A stretch of 64,000 bases of DNA from Trichoplax sp. H2 (lineage: Eukaryota > Placozoa > Uniplacotomia > Trichoplacea). Shown piece by piece: positions 13,101-27,965 of the stretch (positions are counted from its first letter, which is position 1; every line of letters begins with the position of its first letter). Where the stretch lies: NCBI GenBank assembly GCA_003344405.1, contig NOWV01000009.1, forward strand, positions 434,001 through 498,000. The letters are read 5' to 3'. Under the pieces are notes generated by a model. That model was not told the origin of the DNA, made no database searches, and saw nothing but the letters and a program-made list of their open reading frames with translations. The position numbers and the translations under genes are program-made.

Positions 13101-16100
13101 TTCCATCGAAATTTCCTGTTACTAAAATAGAGAATTATACTCATTAAAATTAAAATAGTAAGGGAGTAACTGTTGATTGTAGCACAAAAAATAGTATTTT
13201 AAAAGTGAGAATAGGAGGAATTCATTTTTATCTCATAAGACTTCCGTAAATATATAAGATCGCTTCATTTTTATAAAACAACTTATTATTATAAAGGAGA
13301 GTTCAATCAGATAAACTTCCATTAACAAATTGTAGTTCTCCCATATAATAATCTTGTTAATTAATTTGTTGGCAGTTTCCGCTACCAGGGCTATTATGAC
13401 CCGACGAAATCTTAAATTAAAAATAGTAAATTACCAAATATAACTCTTGCATAACTCTATTTTACTTTAGAACAGGGTTAGAATTCAAACTGTTTATGAT
13501 TTTATATACTAGCTACCTACATACAGTGACGATCTAATATTATGTAAAATTTACAGTCAAGATGAGTTTTCTATTGAGTTTATATGGTAATCATCAAATG
13601 ATCTGATATAAATATATTAATAACAATCGCATCGGTATATTTATCCATTCGCTTTGCTAACATGAACGCTGTTTAGGAGAATTCTATAAACAGTGGTGCA
13701 ATCGCTATTGTCTAATTAAGCTAATATGAAGTCGATAATAAATCATTTTCATAGTTATTAGATGCGAATTAAATTGATGATTACTACCATCAGTATTAAC
13801 CAGTGTGATACGGTATATATGCAAGAATAAGGGAATCTAGATTTCTAACCGTGCTTAAACATCATCGATAATATTATGTTTAAGTTTATCTCATCGATAA
13901 AGTATGGATTCAGTATTTTATAGCCTTATTTGATACTTGGTAAAAATTTCTGAACTAAGAATATTGGATAGCTCGAATTGTTCTGACATTATTATTCCTT
14001 TATAAAGGTAGTAAAATCAATAAATAGGTAAGCAGGATTTATCACACTGAAAATAGGTTATATACATAACTAAAATAGTCGTTGTATAGATGTTACACTT
14101 GCAGTATGAGAACTAAAAAAATAACTATATGAAATCAATTGACTAAAAACTATAGCGAATGCGGTAAAACCGAGTGCGGAAATAAAACATAAATAATAGC
14201 AAATAATTTAACCTTGATAAAATTATACGTGTATACTATATTTTCTTTCAGTATAGTACCGAAAGGAGTAATTCTACTACACATAACTTAAAAATAACTC
14301 ATTATATCTATATTCATAACCAAGACTAACTATCCTTCTAATTTAATCTAAAGATAATCTAAAAAAGACAAGCCAAAATCATCTGCTGATTAATCTTGAC
14401 GAGTACGATACCGAAAAGATTAATTGTAGACTAGATCTTTCAATCTACGATTGACTATTAAGTTTTCGCATCAACTGCAACCCTTAATTAAGGAATTAAA
14501 TAGAAATTTTTTGGTCCTACATTTCTGATTCATTTATTTAACGATGCTATGTTTGTAGTATACCAACGTATCTTGTTTGTTACTTCACTGTAATTATTGT
14601 ACAGTGGCAAATACCGATCGAGAGAAAAAAATTTAAAGCAAAGTATCAAATATTCTCGGTTCCTTTTTCTTTGTTCTCATTTTAAACCATAAAGGTACGC
14701 GAAATCTAGAAACTAACATTGATATTTTTAAAGCTAATTTACTGAACTTGTTAAACTAGCGAGTAGCCTTCGAGAAAATCATTTTACTTAATACCCTTCA
14801 AAAGGTGTTATTTATCGGTTAATGTTGGTACATGTTAAATGAAACTTTAAATAAAATTTCTCTTGTAAAATAAAAATGTAGGATTAAGGTAGAATATCGC
14901 AAATAAATCATTACTTGATTTTAAATCTCTCATGGTAGATTATGACTCGATTTGAAACTAAATTCATTGTACGGTAAAAAGTGTAAAGAAATACAACGTA
15001 AGTAGGCTAGAATTAAAATTATTTTTGCTATAAAACTGGCCTACCTTGGGCGATTTCAATCAACAGATTAGTTGAACTTCTGCCAGATATTATATAGGTT
15101 AACCAAGTTGGGAGAATGTAAACATATAAATGATATCACTCTAAAGACCAGTTTTACTAATTGAGAGCACTTACGATCCTAAAACGGAACAAGATTAATC
15201 AGTTGGTAAATTCTATGTAGATGTTACTAAGTAATCGTTCCGAAAATTTAGATACATAAACTAGCAGAAAATAGCCAATAATGTCAAATAAATATGCGAT
15301 AATAAATAGATTTTGAGATCGTATTAATTATCACGTCGTATTTAGAGGAGGTATTGAGGGATTCTTAAATACGGATTTCGAATTTATCTTAGAGAATCCT
15401 TCTTTATGTTGTTCATAATCGATAAGCAACACATTATCTAATTGAAGGGTGATATTAATTATTAAATATTCTGGGTTTAATCTATTCTTGATTATTTTAT
15501 CAATTTAGATAGGCTAAAGCATTAGCGGAGGTACTGCCGAAAATATCAGTTCTATTATAACGGAAGGATTTAGCTTCAAATAAAGTCTGATTAGCTGTAA
15601 AAAGAATCATTCTAATGATATACCCTTTTAGGTTTAGTGTAAATGGGTTACTGTAAAAAAATCAAATAAAACAGGCTTCAAATTTATGTTTGAATTAACA
15701 TCAATGTTTCAACTTTATAATTGATAATATGACAGAGATTAATATTATAGTGATATAGATAATATATATTTACAGTAATTGAAAAAAATAGATCATTAAT
15801 AAGCTATTTCTCAATTTGTCATTGACTATTCTATTATAAACAAATAGCTTACATAAACAAGGCTTTTTTACGTCAGGTGTTGCTAATGCACTAAACAATA
15901 TCGAATATGTTGACGTTTAAAATTTTATTTATAAGCGTATTCACGCTATAAATATTTAATTTGGTTTAAAAATATAATATCTTGACTCTAGTTTACCCAT
16001 AGAACTGGTACAGTCAGCTCTTTTGTTACAAACGGCAAATATTATGAATTTCATATTATATCTTTAAATCTCATGTCCTTGATCCATTTAAAAAATTTTT

Positions 16101-19100
16101 TCATCGTTTACAATTTTACTTTTATATATATCGATCTGGCTATTCATTATTAATGAATTAGATCTAGATCTAGTTTAATTTGGTATAAAGTTCCGGGCGT
16201 AACTATCATTCTCATATTTTTTGTTAATTTTTCGATTGTATGAACATATTTATGGTGAAATCATAAAGTCTCCAGATCTGCGACAATGCCTGAATACACA
16301 TGATACTGGGTCCTCATGTTTTGACTCTTAACTGTTGATCATATTCATAGATTTAGACTTCGAGGTATTATCACCCTTTTGTTTTTGTCTCTAGTAGTAT
16401 ACCTAAATAATTATTTGCAAGTATGCTATCGAAAATCTAATCTATTGAAGACCATACGCCCATTGTTATCTTCACTATTTAATAATTCAGATTTAGTAAT
16501 GATCGTTGTTTTGAAAATCTCATTTATGCTCAATTCTACGGATACTACGCTTTTCTGAATTATTTTTAATAGCCGTTATTATCGTTATATTGATTATAGC
16601 CAAACATATGGATTAATTTTATAATGCACTATTCCAATATAAATTAAAATCGGTGCCAATTGTAATAACAATACGTTATTCAGAATGCCTAATTTGGCTA
16701 ACGTAGATTAATTATATAACAGATAGTAAAAATTTTCCAGCTTAGTATCATCGTTTAACTTATAAATGAGATTAATAAGTTGAAAAAGTTTGCTACTATT
16801 ATAGTGCAAGATGAAACATAACATATTTTCTGTAATTTTCGCGTGATAGTTAGAGAAAATATGACAGTAGATAAGGAATGCAATTGACGATTTATGGATT
16901 CAGTAATACGGATGAAATAGATCGGAATTCTAATAGTAGGGTCTTGACCTCACAAATAATAAAATTCTACGGCAGTTATTTTGAATAGGACAGTAATTTT
17001 GAGGATAGATACGTGAACTCATTTCAATTACATGGCGAACATGGAAGAATAGAGTGCGATACTCCGTTTGTTGAAGTAGTTACCGTAGTTAATGATTCAA
17101 CAGCGTCATAATATTGTATTTATGGAGCAGCGACTAATCTTTATATTGAAAACCACTAAAAAATTTAAAACTGGTTGATCGTAAGACCAACGTAATAGCG
17201 CCTTATTATTACACAAAGCTTGACCATCAACTACATACCGGTACTAATTTGTGAGAAAATAAATTGGTAAATTAAATATATGAAATAAATCGTCAACAGA
17301 ATAAATGACTAATATTACTGCAATATAATCTTCTTATAGGACGGTTGTGGTAGATCACGACTACAAAGATTTTAAATTTAGGGCATTAATATGAAAACTG
17401 TAGCTTTTCATGTACTAATAGTCGATTTCATATGTGGTACTGGTATAAACGGGTATCTGTTAGTGCATACAGGCTGTCATTAACATAAATTAATTCCAAT
17501 CAGCAGGGATCGCAGCTTATTTTGAAATATCAAAGTTAGTAAAAGGATTGCAAAATTATAAATTCTTAATCAAGAAAGTTGTCTATCCATCCATCTCCAG
17601 TAAATATTAAAATCTTTTAGTTTATGATATTCATTATTTGATCAATAGTGTGATTTTTAGCATCATGCAGTGGATGGAATTGTCACCAAAATTGAAAATA
17701 CTAAATCGATGATTTTGATAGTTTCTACATCAAATTCACGATAGTGTAACGATTCATTATTAACTGCGAAAATTTCGTGCACCTATATATATATATATAT
17801 ATATATATGTAGACTGTATGTGTCCATGAAGATATACTACAATCTTGATTATTTACGTTAATCATTTTTAATAATTAGTAAGTCTTACGTGGGCTACTAT
17901 CTTGCGAAGGTTAAATTAAGTATGGTTTTGGAGATGGAATAGAAAATGTACCCGAATGTGCATTTCTTAATGTCATTAATAAAATCAGTATAACCTTTAA
18001 CCTTTATCTCAAGTGCGCACGACTAATAAAATTGATAGGTTATGCAAATACAAAATTTGATAAACTTGATCATGTTAGTAGGAATTGTTTTGAATATTGA
18101 AACATTACAGCTATAAATTGGAAATTCTTATTATTTTCTTCAGTTATTAAATCAAAAATTACTTCCCATCGCAACTTAATCATATTAAAATTTGATCATT
18201 TTTAATTCATACCTAGAATTGCCATAAAATTCAAATTAATTTACATACAGTAAAGTACATTCGGACGTAGTTGAAAGAGTAGCTAGAAACAAATGTTTCC
18301 AAGAAATATTTTTTCATACTTGCTTAGTTAATTGACATATGCATCATATCGTATAGCTGGGTGTGCGTGGTTTGGCCTGTTATGAATATGAAAGTAACTT
18401 TTAACTAATCTTTTATTGACAGTATCTAATTTACTGGTACCCGTAGAGTTGATATTTTGGCACTAAAAATTTTAACCAAAGTCTACTTGTACGAGTATAA
18501 TCAGTCCTCCAGATCATGCGTTCTAGATGATAAATAGTAATTAAATCTTCTACATGTAATGTAGCCTAAATTAGTCACTATAGAATAGGAATAAATTCAA
18601 CGAATAGGTAATAGGATTAAGTGTGATAGGACGCTAAGGATCTATCTTATATTAGATCACTCAGTTTATAAAACTAGCACTAGTTATAAGGGGCGACACG
18701 GTACGAACTACCGTAAAGAGTTGAAAAACTAAATTCAGTGAATTAACATTTATATATTTTGGTAACTATTAATGGTTTACAGTAAGAATCACGGTAGTTA
18801 TTATTTTGTTACAGCAAATTGTGCTATACTGTAATAAGAGTTCTTATATAGTAACTGATGTTAATTGATTATTTTACTATGTCTTGTAACGCTTGTGATT
18901 AATATCTTGAAGATATTCACTTATAGATGATACCATGAATAATTTTGTGAATAGACATACTGTAGTTTAATTATATAGAATCATTCGGTACATGTCTACG
19001 ATTATGAATATCTCTGTATTAGTTTGGTAATTCAATATGAACTAAATTTCATAATCTTATGACACGATAGCTGCTGCCGAAGGGTATTAAGCTCGGCAGA

Positions 19101-22100
19101 TAGCTGAATAAAATAGGAATTCTTTAGTCGTTCAATGTAGAAGCAAAGGCATCTAAATTTTGTGAGGTAGTTAAGGGATACTGAATCCTGGAGATTTTAG
19201 TAACTTAGAGTATTTTTACGTGATTCTTGTCACGAAGCTGATTTGTGACAAGGGGTACTGTTTATTAATAGTAAAATACAGCGGTGTATCTAATCTTGTG
19301 AGAGCATGTTCTTCATCCAATAAATGCCAATCCCACATGGATTAAAGAAAATATATTCTCGTGACTGGTGAAAATTTGATATATCAAGCTATGTAATCGA
19401 CTATTTAAAAGGTAATGACGAATAAAGATACTAGTAATGAATTTTGTCTTTTCGAGGTATTTAATGGATTTCATTGTAATATTTGCACCATCCACTACTA
19501 TTTTTTCTCTTAAATGAGAGGTACAGTAATATATTGACTTTGTATGTATAGCAGTTACAGACTATACAGATTTATTTTCAGGATTCGTGCAACTTTGATA
19601 ATTTACGAATGAACCGGGCAGAAAATCTAGCTATGAAGGGCTTTTTATACAAAATGTTTAATATGTATTACTGAACACAAAAATTTTTATATGTACAGTC
19701 TGCGTAGCCTGACATTTTCGCCCTAAATTTGGAAGTGCTGTGCTGTACTGTACAGTAAAAGAATATTCTTCATTTGGCCGTGATGGTATTACAAAAAAAT
19801 TGCTCTTACTTTATGTATTTAGATTACTGTATACAGTAATTTCTCAAATACTATATGTAATACAGAAAGGCATCTTTCTTGATTTTTGAGTTGCAGCTTT
19901 CTTGAATGAAAATTTCCCTCGTATTGCATGATGATTGATTACTAGTCAGTCTAATTTTTATAGAATCAGTTTCATAAAACTTCAAAATATTTAGATGATT
20001 TATAAGTCAATACGGAATTTTTATGAAATGATCTAATTATGTTGGCTAGGTATCTTAGGAATGTTAACGTAGTCCCTGGCAACCATTTTTGTAGAGTACC
20101 ACATTTAAAATTTGCATAATTTCTATCAGAATTAGCTAGAAAAGATAACTGGCACTCTCACATCGTAACGATTGTAGCTGTACTTATTTCACTTTTAATT
20201 GAAAGTGCCTAAAAATTGTGCTATTATCAACTGAGATAATTCATAGCAGTATAGTGAACGAGCAAAAAATAACATTTTATGGGAAGAAACAGCCATAAAG
20301 GGAGAAAAACTTTGACTTCTCTATTTAGAGCGAAAGTGAAATTAATCAATACATGACAATTTTTATAATTTTGTCAGAGACAAATGAGAGCGGAAATTAG
20401 AAAAAATAGGATTAATCCAAGTAAATAGACATATTTGTTTCTAAGATCTTTTCCGACTTCAGCCAAAGCATGACTAATTCTATGATCTAGTTGTCTGATT
20501 TGGATTTTAATATGCTTTATTCAGAATAGCACTTCTGTCTAACTTATTTTATATAGAATAGAATGACTTCCATCATTGATCTTATTAAAGTACGGTATGT
20601 TTTATGCTATCTTGCCAAATATCTCTCAAATAACACTAGATTCTAATCGTGATGCACGTACCGTACAAATCTTAACGAAAAGATACGGCAATAGAAGAGT
20701 ACAAAATTATTATGATGTAGGCACTCTAAAAACATCGGTATGGTTTTGTTTTAATTATCTCTGAATTATACCCGAATTTTTGTCAGATACTACTACAGCT
20801 GCTTTAAAAGCAGAGAGTAGAGTAAGGCAAAAAACGGATTGGTTTTAGAAAATGCACGAAATAATTTAATATGGATCTTTCTCGACTACAACGTCTAGTT
20901 CTTCTATACAATACGTATTAAAGAAATTAATATATCATTAGCAATAACGTAAAAAAAATGCATACAAATATAAAAATTAGACTACACTCCTACTATTCTT
21001 CCTCGAAGTAAAGATTTCGCGTTAAGACTTAATTATTTTAATAGTCTGTATAACGTTACTTTGCTATTTTTAGTGATGTTAGCGCGGCATATTTACACTT
21101 TTTATTACTTTAAATGATATTTAATTTATAATTATGGCCGATAAGGAAAAAGTTGATAGAATTCGTTCGCAAAAGTTTATTTTTCTATTTCATAGCCTAT
21201 TTTTATGCTAAATAACTGTAAATGGAATGAAGAAAAAAAAAATAACGGAAAAGTTAACAATTGATTTGTATGATTAAGAAAATCTCTACGGTTATTCGCT
21301 GCGGTGAAGTTGCTTATCGGACAATCCTGTATCAAAACAGCACGAACACTTGTCTTCTAACATTCGCTCCTAAACAAACGGTACTAGAGGCACTACTGAT
21401 GTTCTATCATAAATGACGTAAGTAACAATGGTGCAGTGGAAGATGTTAAGGGATGCTATAGTACAATAATTTATTTACATATTTAATGAATAGAACAGAT
21501 GATACCTTGACAACGATAGTTTAATGAAATAAGAAACGGTAAGGTAATAAGAGTTTACTAATAAAAATTAATTCCGCTCATTCTGTTTATCAAATATTGC
21601 TTCCCTTGATACATTATTTAATTTACTGATAATTAGTGTTAAAAACTATTTTTTTCTATACATTACAAATCAATCCTTCGCTCGATATAATTCGTGCACT
21701 AATATGCTATACTTGTATCTCGTATCTTATATTATCAGTTATTGCAATCTATTTTACACTTTTTCTGGCACTTACGATGCTGCTTATCACCTTCGTGGTA
21801 AATAAAGCATACGTCACTTCGAACAGAAATTCGGTTAATTTTTAGTTTAAATCTTCTTTATCTTACTTTATTTTAAATTCGTTAATAACGACAGATTTGA
21901 ATTTATGGTGTTTTATTTATCAAAAGATAAAGATTCTTTTAAATAATTTATCTATTTCGGACCATAAGACTAATTAGAACTAGCATTCATAAAGTCGTTT
22001 AATTTTAGCTTAGATTGATTGCGGGATCAGGGACTATTTTTTGGATCAGAATCTAATAGAAAAGATTCAAAATCTGCAATTATAGCGAGGATAATGAAGT

Positions 22101-25100
22101 ACAGCAGCTGTATATAGTCAATGTCAATGCAATTATCATTTAAAGATCTTAAACGAGATTTTTAATTGGTATAACTATAGATTAAGAATACATACAGTAG
22201 CTATAATTAAGATGACAATGTCCACCTATGCTGATTTCAATGATTTTAACAGGATACAAAAGATAGCAATGTTAGTCGTTGGCCAGATAGTTAAAATACA
22301 CTGTAAGCAATTGAGACGAAATTTATCTACATAATCTCAACTAGTTATGATTTTTAAAGTAATTTGAAGGGTTCGATACTGGTATAGATAAAAAGAACTC
22401 CGTTCCTTAATAGTTAACAGCTGCAGTAAAATAGTGTTAAATAAATAAGTGACGGGAGCGGAAGAATTGACAAACATCAGTGAAATTAAACGTTGGGAGT
22501 TTTTTAATATCCTGGAGTGGATGGATAAGTATCAAAAATAAAGTATTAATATCCTTTGTCTAAGATAATATGTTGATTAAAGGAATTTAGATTTTTTTAG
22601 CGATCATGATTAATTTCATGTTTTATAACCATATGATTGATTGAACATACAGCAGAGCAGTATAGATATGGACCGTATAATAAAACTATTGGCTGAGCAC
22701 CTTATTTTGCGAAGCTCAGTTTCATTTAAGTTATGACAGCATAGTAATGAAGTTTAGGTTGGCGGGCCAATGATTGTAATGTCAATATCAAACTAATTTT
22801 AATGATAGCAGTGTAAGAAGAAATTCAATAAGTGAAGACAAAAGTTGTCAACTACTGTCACAGTAAATACGTAAGTAGTACTTGAGTGATTGGGATAATA
22901 ATTAAACTAAGGAATCTATTACTATATTATCGTTCTTGTTACACACACAATACCATAATTCTGGTCTGGGCGTACTCCAGCCAAAATTGCAAGCGATTAG
23001 TCATTGTAGTACTATAAAATTTTATGTTACGTATGCATCAATTGCTAAAGCATTCGAGATAGAATATTGATGATATAGAGCAGATAGGACATAAAATTAT
23101 GCAGTGCAGATGAGAGTACAATATTGAAGTGCGCGAGCTATTAGAATTTTCCACGATTATTTATTACTATGTAATAGTGTGCATGATGTTAACCAATATT
23201 TTTCCATGGTTCTAGTTATCTACTCTGGAATATTTTAAAAATTCTTCTTGTTCGATCGAAGTTAGAAATTTTAGCAGTTTGATCAGTTATTTACTCTGTG
23301 GGATACCGGATCGGTACCCACTGAAGTTTTGTTTCCGTTAATATGTAAGCGCAGTGTGAAAAATAATTAACTTTCTCTCTTACCATATGAAAATATAATT
23401 TTAGCGCTGTGCAAATATACGCGTATATCCTGCTGCTTCTATTCATAATTATTCAAAAATCTATCTAAGCAGGTGTTGATTAATGTCATATCTAATTATT
23501 AAAACTGTTAGTATTCAAGTCAAAATCGAAAGAAGTAATGCAAAGACATATCAGTGGGCGATAACCACTAGTAAAGACTGTATATATTAAAATCACGAAT
23601 ATAATCGATTAAAAAATTGGGGTATTCCTATAATCAAGTGCTGCTTAAAATAACTTTGTATTCAATTTTGCAAACATATACCGTTGTATTAAATGTTGAC
23701 ATTTGGTATATAAATCGATATAGTGAAAATTTTGTGTCATTAATTTACACGGATCTTGCGAAAGATGGATTCAGTGACTGATGGTCTTACAACTATAACA
23801 TACTTTGTAGTGGTATAAGGGTAACATTTAAGTTTGTTAAGTGATTGTTCTTACTCAGTTTACCTTTGGAATTTTAAGTCCTGGCGTAAGCGAATTATAG
23901 GATTTTCTTTTTTAGCTTGTTAGTAGGAGAGATAATTATTAGAAAGTTTTATGATGTTTGAGAGTTTTTTACGCTGGTAATAGCCAATGCCTTCACTTAG
24001 AAAATATTCCTAAGTAAAAAGTAAAAGTTTCAAGTAACATAATTGTTAGCCTATGTTGATCAGTTATATAATCCGTAGCTAAAATGGAAGATAAAAGAAA
24101 ATTCAGATACTTATTCTTTCTTACCTTATTAAGTTGGAACTCTAAGCTATTTTATATAACTAATCAGTAATGAAATAGTAACGCAGGAAATAAGTAACGG
24201 CAACTAATCAATTCTGGTTGACTAGTAGATACCTTAATCGAACACTAAGAAAACTAAAATCTTCTACTATAAGCGTACTTAGCACTCCGCTTGCAATCGA
24301 TAGATGCAAACTGATTTGCTGAAACGTCTAGTTTCTGATAAAATACGATTTGGTTACTGCTAATAAACAATAAAAGCTATATACGATACTATTCCATTAA
24401 GCGCTGAAAAGAAAGAGCAGAGTTATTAAATACGATAGGGCATCCTAGGCGTCGGCATCTCAATTATATAGTTTAACAATTGTCACTTTTTGAATAAACA
24501 ATAGTCTGCTTATGATCTAGATTTAATTGCGGTAACTACAAGTATCTGTTAAATATCATCTATTTATTAATATTAAAACAAAAGGCTATTGAAACAGACG
24601 TGCAAAACATCACGGCAATAAAGGGTTTTATCTAATTACCATTTCTGAACTGATCCATAGCTAATCATTTTGTAGATATAATAGAATGTAGGCATCATTA
24701 TAATAAGAACGGCCTTTCTTTTCAATACGGTTTTAATATTATTCTGTAGTGAAACTATGGATTTTTTGCACTTAAATTAAGAAAACGTATCAATAGCTTT
24801 TATTTATTCTTTATTATTTTCTAGTAGCACAGTAGATTGTAGTCAGTAGATGATATGTTGACAATTTCAGTTAGATCTACGGGTTAATATTAAAATTTTG
24901 CTTATTAGAAAGTCATGCAAATCATATTAACTTATATTATTTCATACTAGTCAAACAAACATAATGAGTTTCTAATTGCTTTATGCATGAATTATTTTAT
25001 GACAGGCATTATTTAATGAGAGTACTAGCAAATATCTAATTTTATAGGAGAAATACGGTCAGCTATTTAGGTTATTGATTTAGATTAGTGTTACTTGAGT

Positions 25101-27300
25101 AACAACGATAATATCTTAAAAGGAACACATTAGTATCTGTAGAGTTTGAATTATCTAGTAAATAGAATATTTAATACGCATTTAGGGCATGGATGTACGT
25201 ATAAGAGATCATTATAGTTAAGGGAGTGAAAGAAACCAACATTGTTATCAGCTACATTAAGTTCTATAGATTGAATTTGTAAATTATATTACAATTTTCA
25301 GTGCTTAGATAGAGAATGTTAGTCTTTAGTTGCAGTTTTTATCGATGATAATAGAAACAACTTTATATCATTAATGTCAATTAAAATATCTCAAATAGTT
25401 TTCTGCGAGCTGTAAGCAGATTTAGCGAAGTAAAGTTCACACTTCGGCACCTGATAGATTGAAAGATAAATAATTCAATTTTGATAATTATTCATGTGCA
25501 CGGTGAATATCACGTTTAAAAAAAACAGGAGATGCATTTATACCGTATTGTAAAACATATATCTGATGTTCGATGGGTACAACAAATTCTTATCGGAAGA
25601 TTTTTAGAAGTTTATTTCATAGGATGCTTTCCTACAAAATTTTATGGCTATTTTAGGCTAAGCGCTGATTTGACACTCATTAATTTTCTGTTAATTTCCA
25701 AAGTAAAGGTTCAAGGTGCCGTTAGATAGTCATGGCATATAAAATTTTAGCGACGTACAAGTAATCTATTTAAAATGCAAGCTATTTCTAAAAATTTGAC
25801 TGAATTTTAATAGCTAATTTCCTAAAAATCTTTGCCTTCTCTTTAAATTTAAGCTATCAACTGAGTCATCTACATTGAATCAAACTGAAATGTGATTTAT
25901 TATCATACACATAATTAGCCTATTCGTATGTATTCATCATGATAGAAGAAGAGAATTATCTGAAAGTTGCATAAAGTCAAGCTCCGGTCAACTATAAATC
26001 TTTATTAATATTTTTTTATAACTATTTCTGAGGTTATAGTTAATACGATATAAGTTTATATTAATGTTGATAATGTGTTTATCACCAAATGTATGCGAAA
26101 ATGGCTATGTCAACTCTGCTAATAGTAAAAAATATTTCTGCAGCATGTGATGTTATTGTATAATATTGTAAGTATGCTTTGAAGGATTAATAAATACCTT
26201 ACGTGTATGATGGATATTGGATTACTAAATATATCGAGCTACAGCGAAGGAGGAATTAAAGGACAGCCCTATAAGTTTTGTTATAAAACAGAACTAAATA
26301 GGAATTTAATAAATTTGTTCTTTTTATCATGAAATTGTTTTTAGCGGAATAGCTTACTAGCTAACAAACTACAGCAGATGATTTTTTTATTGGGTTGGAA
26401 GAATTTGATGCATTGTTTAGAAAATGATAAATATTCTGCTATAGCTAAAATAGCTAAGATTATGAGATTAAAAATTACCGTAGGGTATCGAAAGTTGGAG
26501 ACATGTAAAATATTAATGATGTTAGATTAAAATAAGTAAGAACAGTATTGCTTATACACAATGTCATAGATTGGCAATATGAATATTACTTTACGATTAT
26601 AGCATGGTATTCGTAGTTTATGGTAGCTCGCAATAATGTACAATGTCTCGTAGTTTAAGATACTTTATTAGATCGAGAACTGTGGAAGATATCCAGCTAT
26701 GATCGGACGACGATAACAACAACAACACACGTTTGCATACGATTGCACTGTGATATACTGTGCAGTATAGTGCGGTGTAATACTAAAATACGGATTACAT
26801 AATTGTATAAGATTATGATACACTAATATGATAAAGCAGTATTCCAGTAAACAGGTAAACACATTCGTTAGCAATACTTAATACGTACGTAATAGCATTT
26901 ACGCTGACACATGTACAATATTCAAAATTGGCCATTCCAGTCAAAATCAATATTGTAAACCTCTAAAGGTTAACAGATTCGTTCAAAAATTTCTGACATG
27001 ATTGGTAAAAGTAAGTACTTTCTGTCAAGGAAATGATTCTATCACATACTTTTGTATCAGTCCCATTGGGTTTGCAGGTGTAAATATAAGGGGAAATTAA
27101 CTATAAATAAAAATTTTTAATTTTGCTAGCCATTTTCGATGCGGTTCAATCGTTCGTTTAATTTAACCAATATTATTGCATTTTAAAATAACTTTGCTAT
27201 AATTAATAAATAATTAATAGAACAACATCAACACACTTTACGTTGGTACATTTTTTTGTTGTAACTTTAAATTAAGCTGAATTATTTTGCACGAAATTAA
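10139..27300. other. Long gene desert
   Basis: Seventeen kilobases of AT-rich sequence contain no exon I can support. Open frames of 60-69 codons at 19,313 (-), 20,576 (+), 21,636 (+), 25,532 (+) and 26,668 (-) have no recognisable domain and are about what chance gives at this composition. A (TA)n microsatellite lies at 17,784-17,808. Isolated TACTGTACAGTA-type motifs occur near 19,742-19,757 and 19,828-19,841, but the dense arrays seen further right are missing. Confidence 0.55.
17784..17808. repeat. (TA)n microsatellite
   Basis: Twenty-five bases of uninterrupted alternating T and A, flanked by GCACC on the left and GTAGAC on the right. It is a simple dinucleotide repeat likely to vary in length between individuals. 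Confidence 0.95.
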
Positions 27301-27312
27301 TTTTCAATCCGC

Positions 27313-27376
27313 AGTACTGTACAATGATGATGAAACGCTGCAGTACAGTACTGTACTGTATAGTGTACAGTACACC
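27313..27376. repeat. TACTG/TACAG palindromic pentamer array, upstream of RETSAT
   Basis: GCAGTACTGTACAATG (27,311-27,326) and a run of CAGTACAGTACTGTACTGTA type followed by GTGTACAGTACAC (27,341-27,374). The units are TACTG and its complement-related TACAG, so each run folds back on itself. It lies about 600 bases upstream of the RETSAT start codon, in the interval between the divergent GPCR and RETSAT genes. Confidence 0.85.
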
Positions 27377-27470
27377 GTCATGATCGCTAATTGGATAGGC
27401 TCGTATTGTTTCTTGCATGTGTAGGACCGCCTACTTATCTGGGGTCACTGGTTCCTACAGTATTTTTATT

Positions 27471-27605
27471 GTACTGTACTGTAATAAGTGTTCCGTAATT
27501 CACTACAGTACATACAGTACAGCACTGTACTGTACCGTACAGTACCTCCGAGTTGGGTACAGTGTACAGTACTGTACCCAACTACAGTATACTGTATTGT
27601 AGGGG
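27471..27605. repeat. TACTG/TACAG array with a perfect hairpin, upstream of RETSAT
   Basis: At least eight TACTG or TACAG units occur in 135 bases. Inside it, GTTGGGTACAGT (27,552-27,563) pairs perfectly with ACTGTACCCAAC (27,571-27,582) across a seven-base loop. The hairpin includes non-repeat bases (GTTGGG/CCCAAC), so it is more than a by-product of the pentamers. It lies about 370-500 bases before the RETSAT ATG. Confidence 0.88.
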
Positions 27606-27965
27606 TCATCAGTCATTTCTACAGTACGGTCCGACAGTATCCCCAGTATTTACCAACATTCTGTACGCTTTAGTTCGCCGTCGAGATTGATAGGAGCTGT
27701 TTTAGATTCGACCTAGCCTAAAATTGAGGTTTAACAACACGTGTAAAACCGGTTAAAGCTCAAATATTACAGTGAAAGGCTCGACTAAACCATCAGTACT
27801 CATAGTCTGTCGTTACTATTGGTTAAAATTGCCTTCAAAGTCACTTACTACGCGTATTTTTAATAGGCAATTAAAATTACGTTGTTATATGTGCTGTTTT
27901 AAATAGAATAGAATACAGTATTACGTCAAGAGGATAGCTGGTGACACTTTCATTTTAAACTATCA

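Noticed and set aside
20576-20764. Splice-flanked open segment (acceptor before 20,636, donor GTATGG near 20,736) encoding RDARTVQILTKRYGNRR-like peptide
   Set aside because: No upstream or downstream exon joins it in phase, and no family is recognised.
21636-21845. Hydrophobic 69-codon frame that could suggest a membrane protein
   Set aside because: It begins with GTG rather than ATG, and AT-rich sequence gives hydrophobic chance translations.
25532-25729. 65-codon ATG frame after an A-rich run
   Set aside because: No recognisable domain or splice context; expected by chance at this composition and length.
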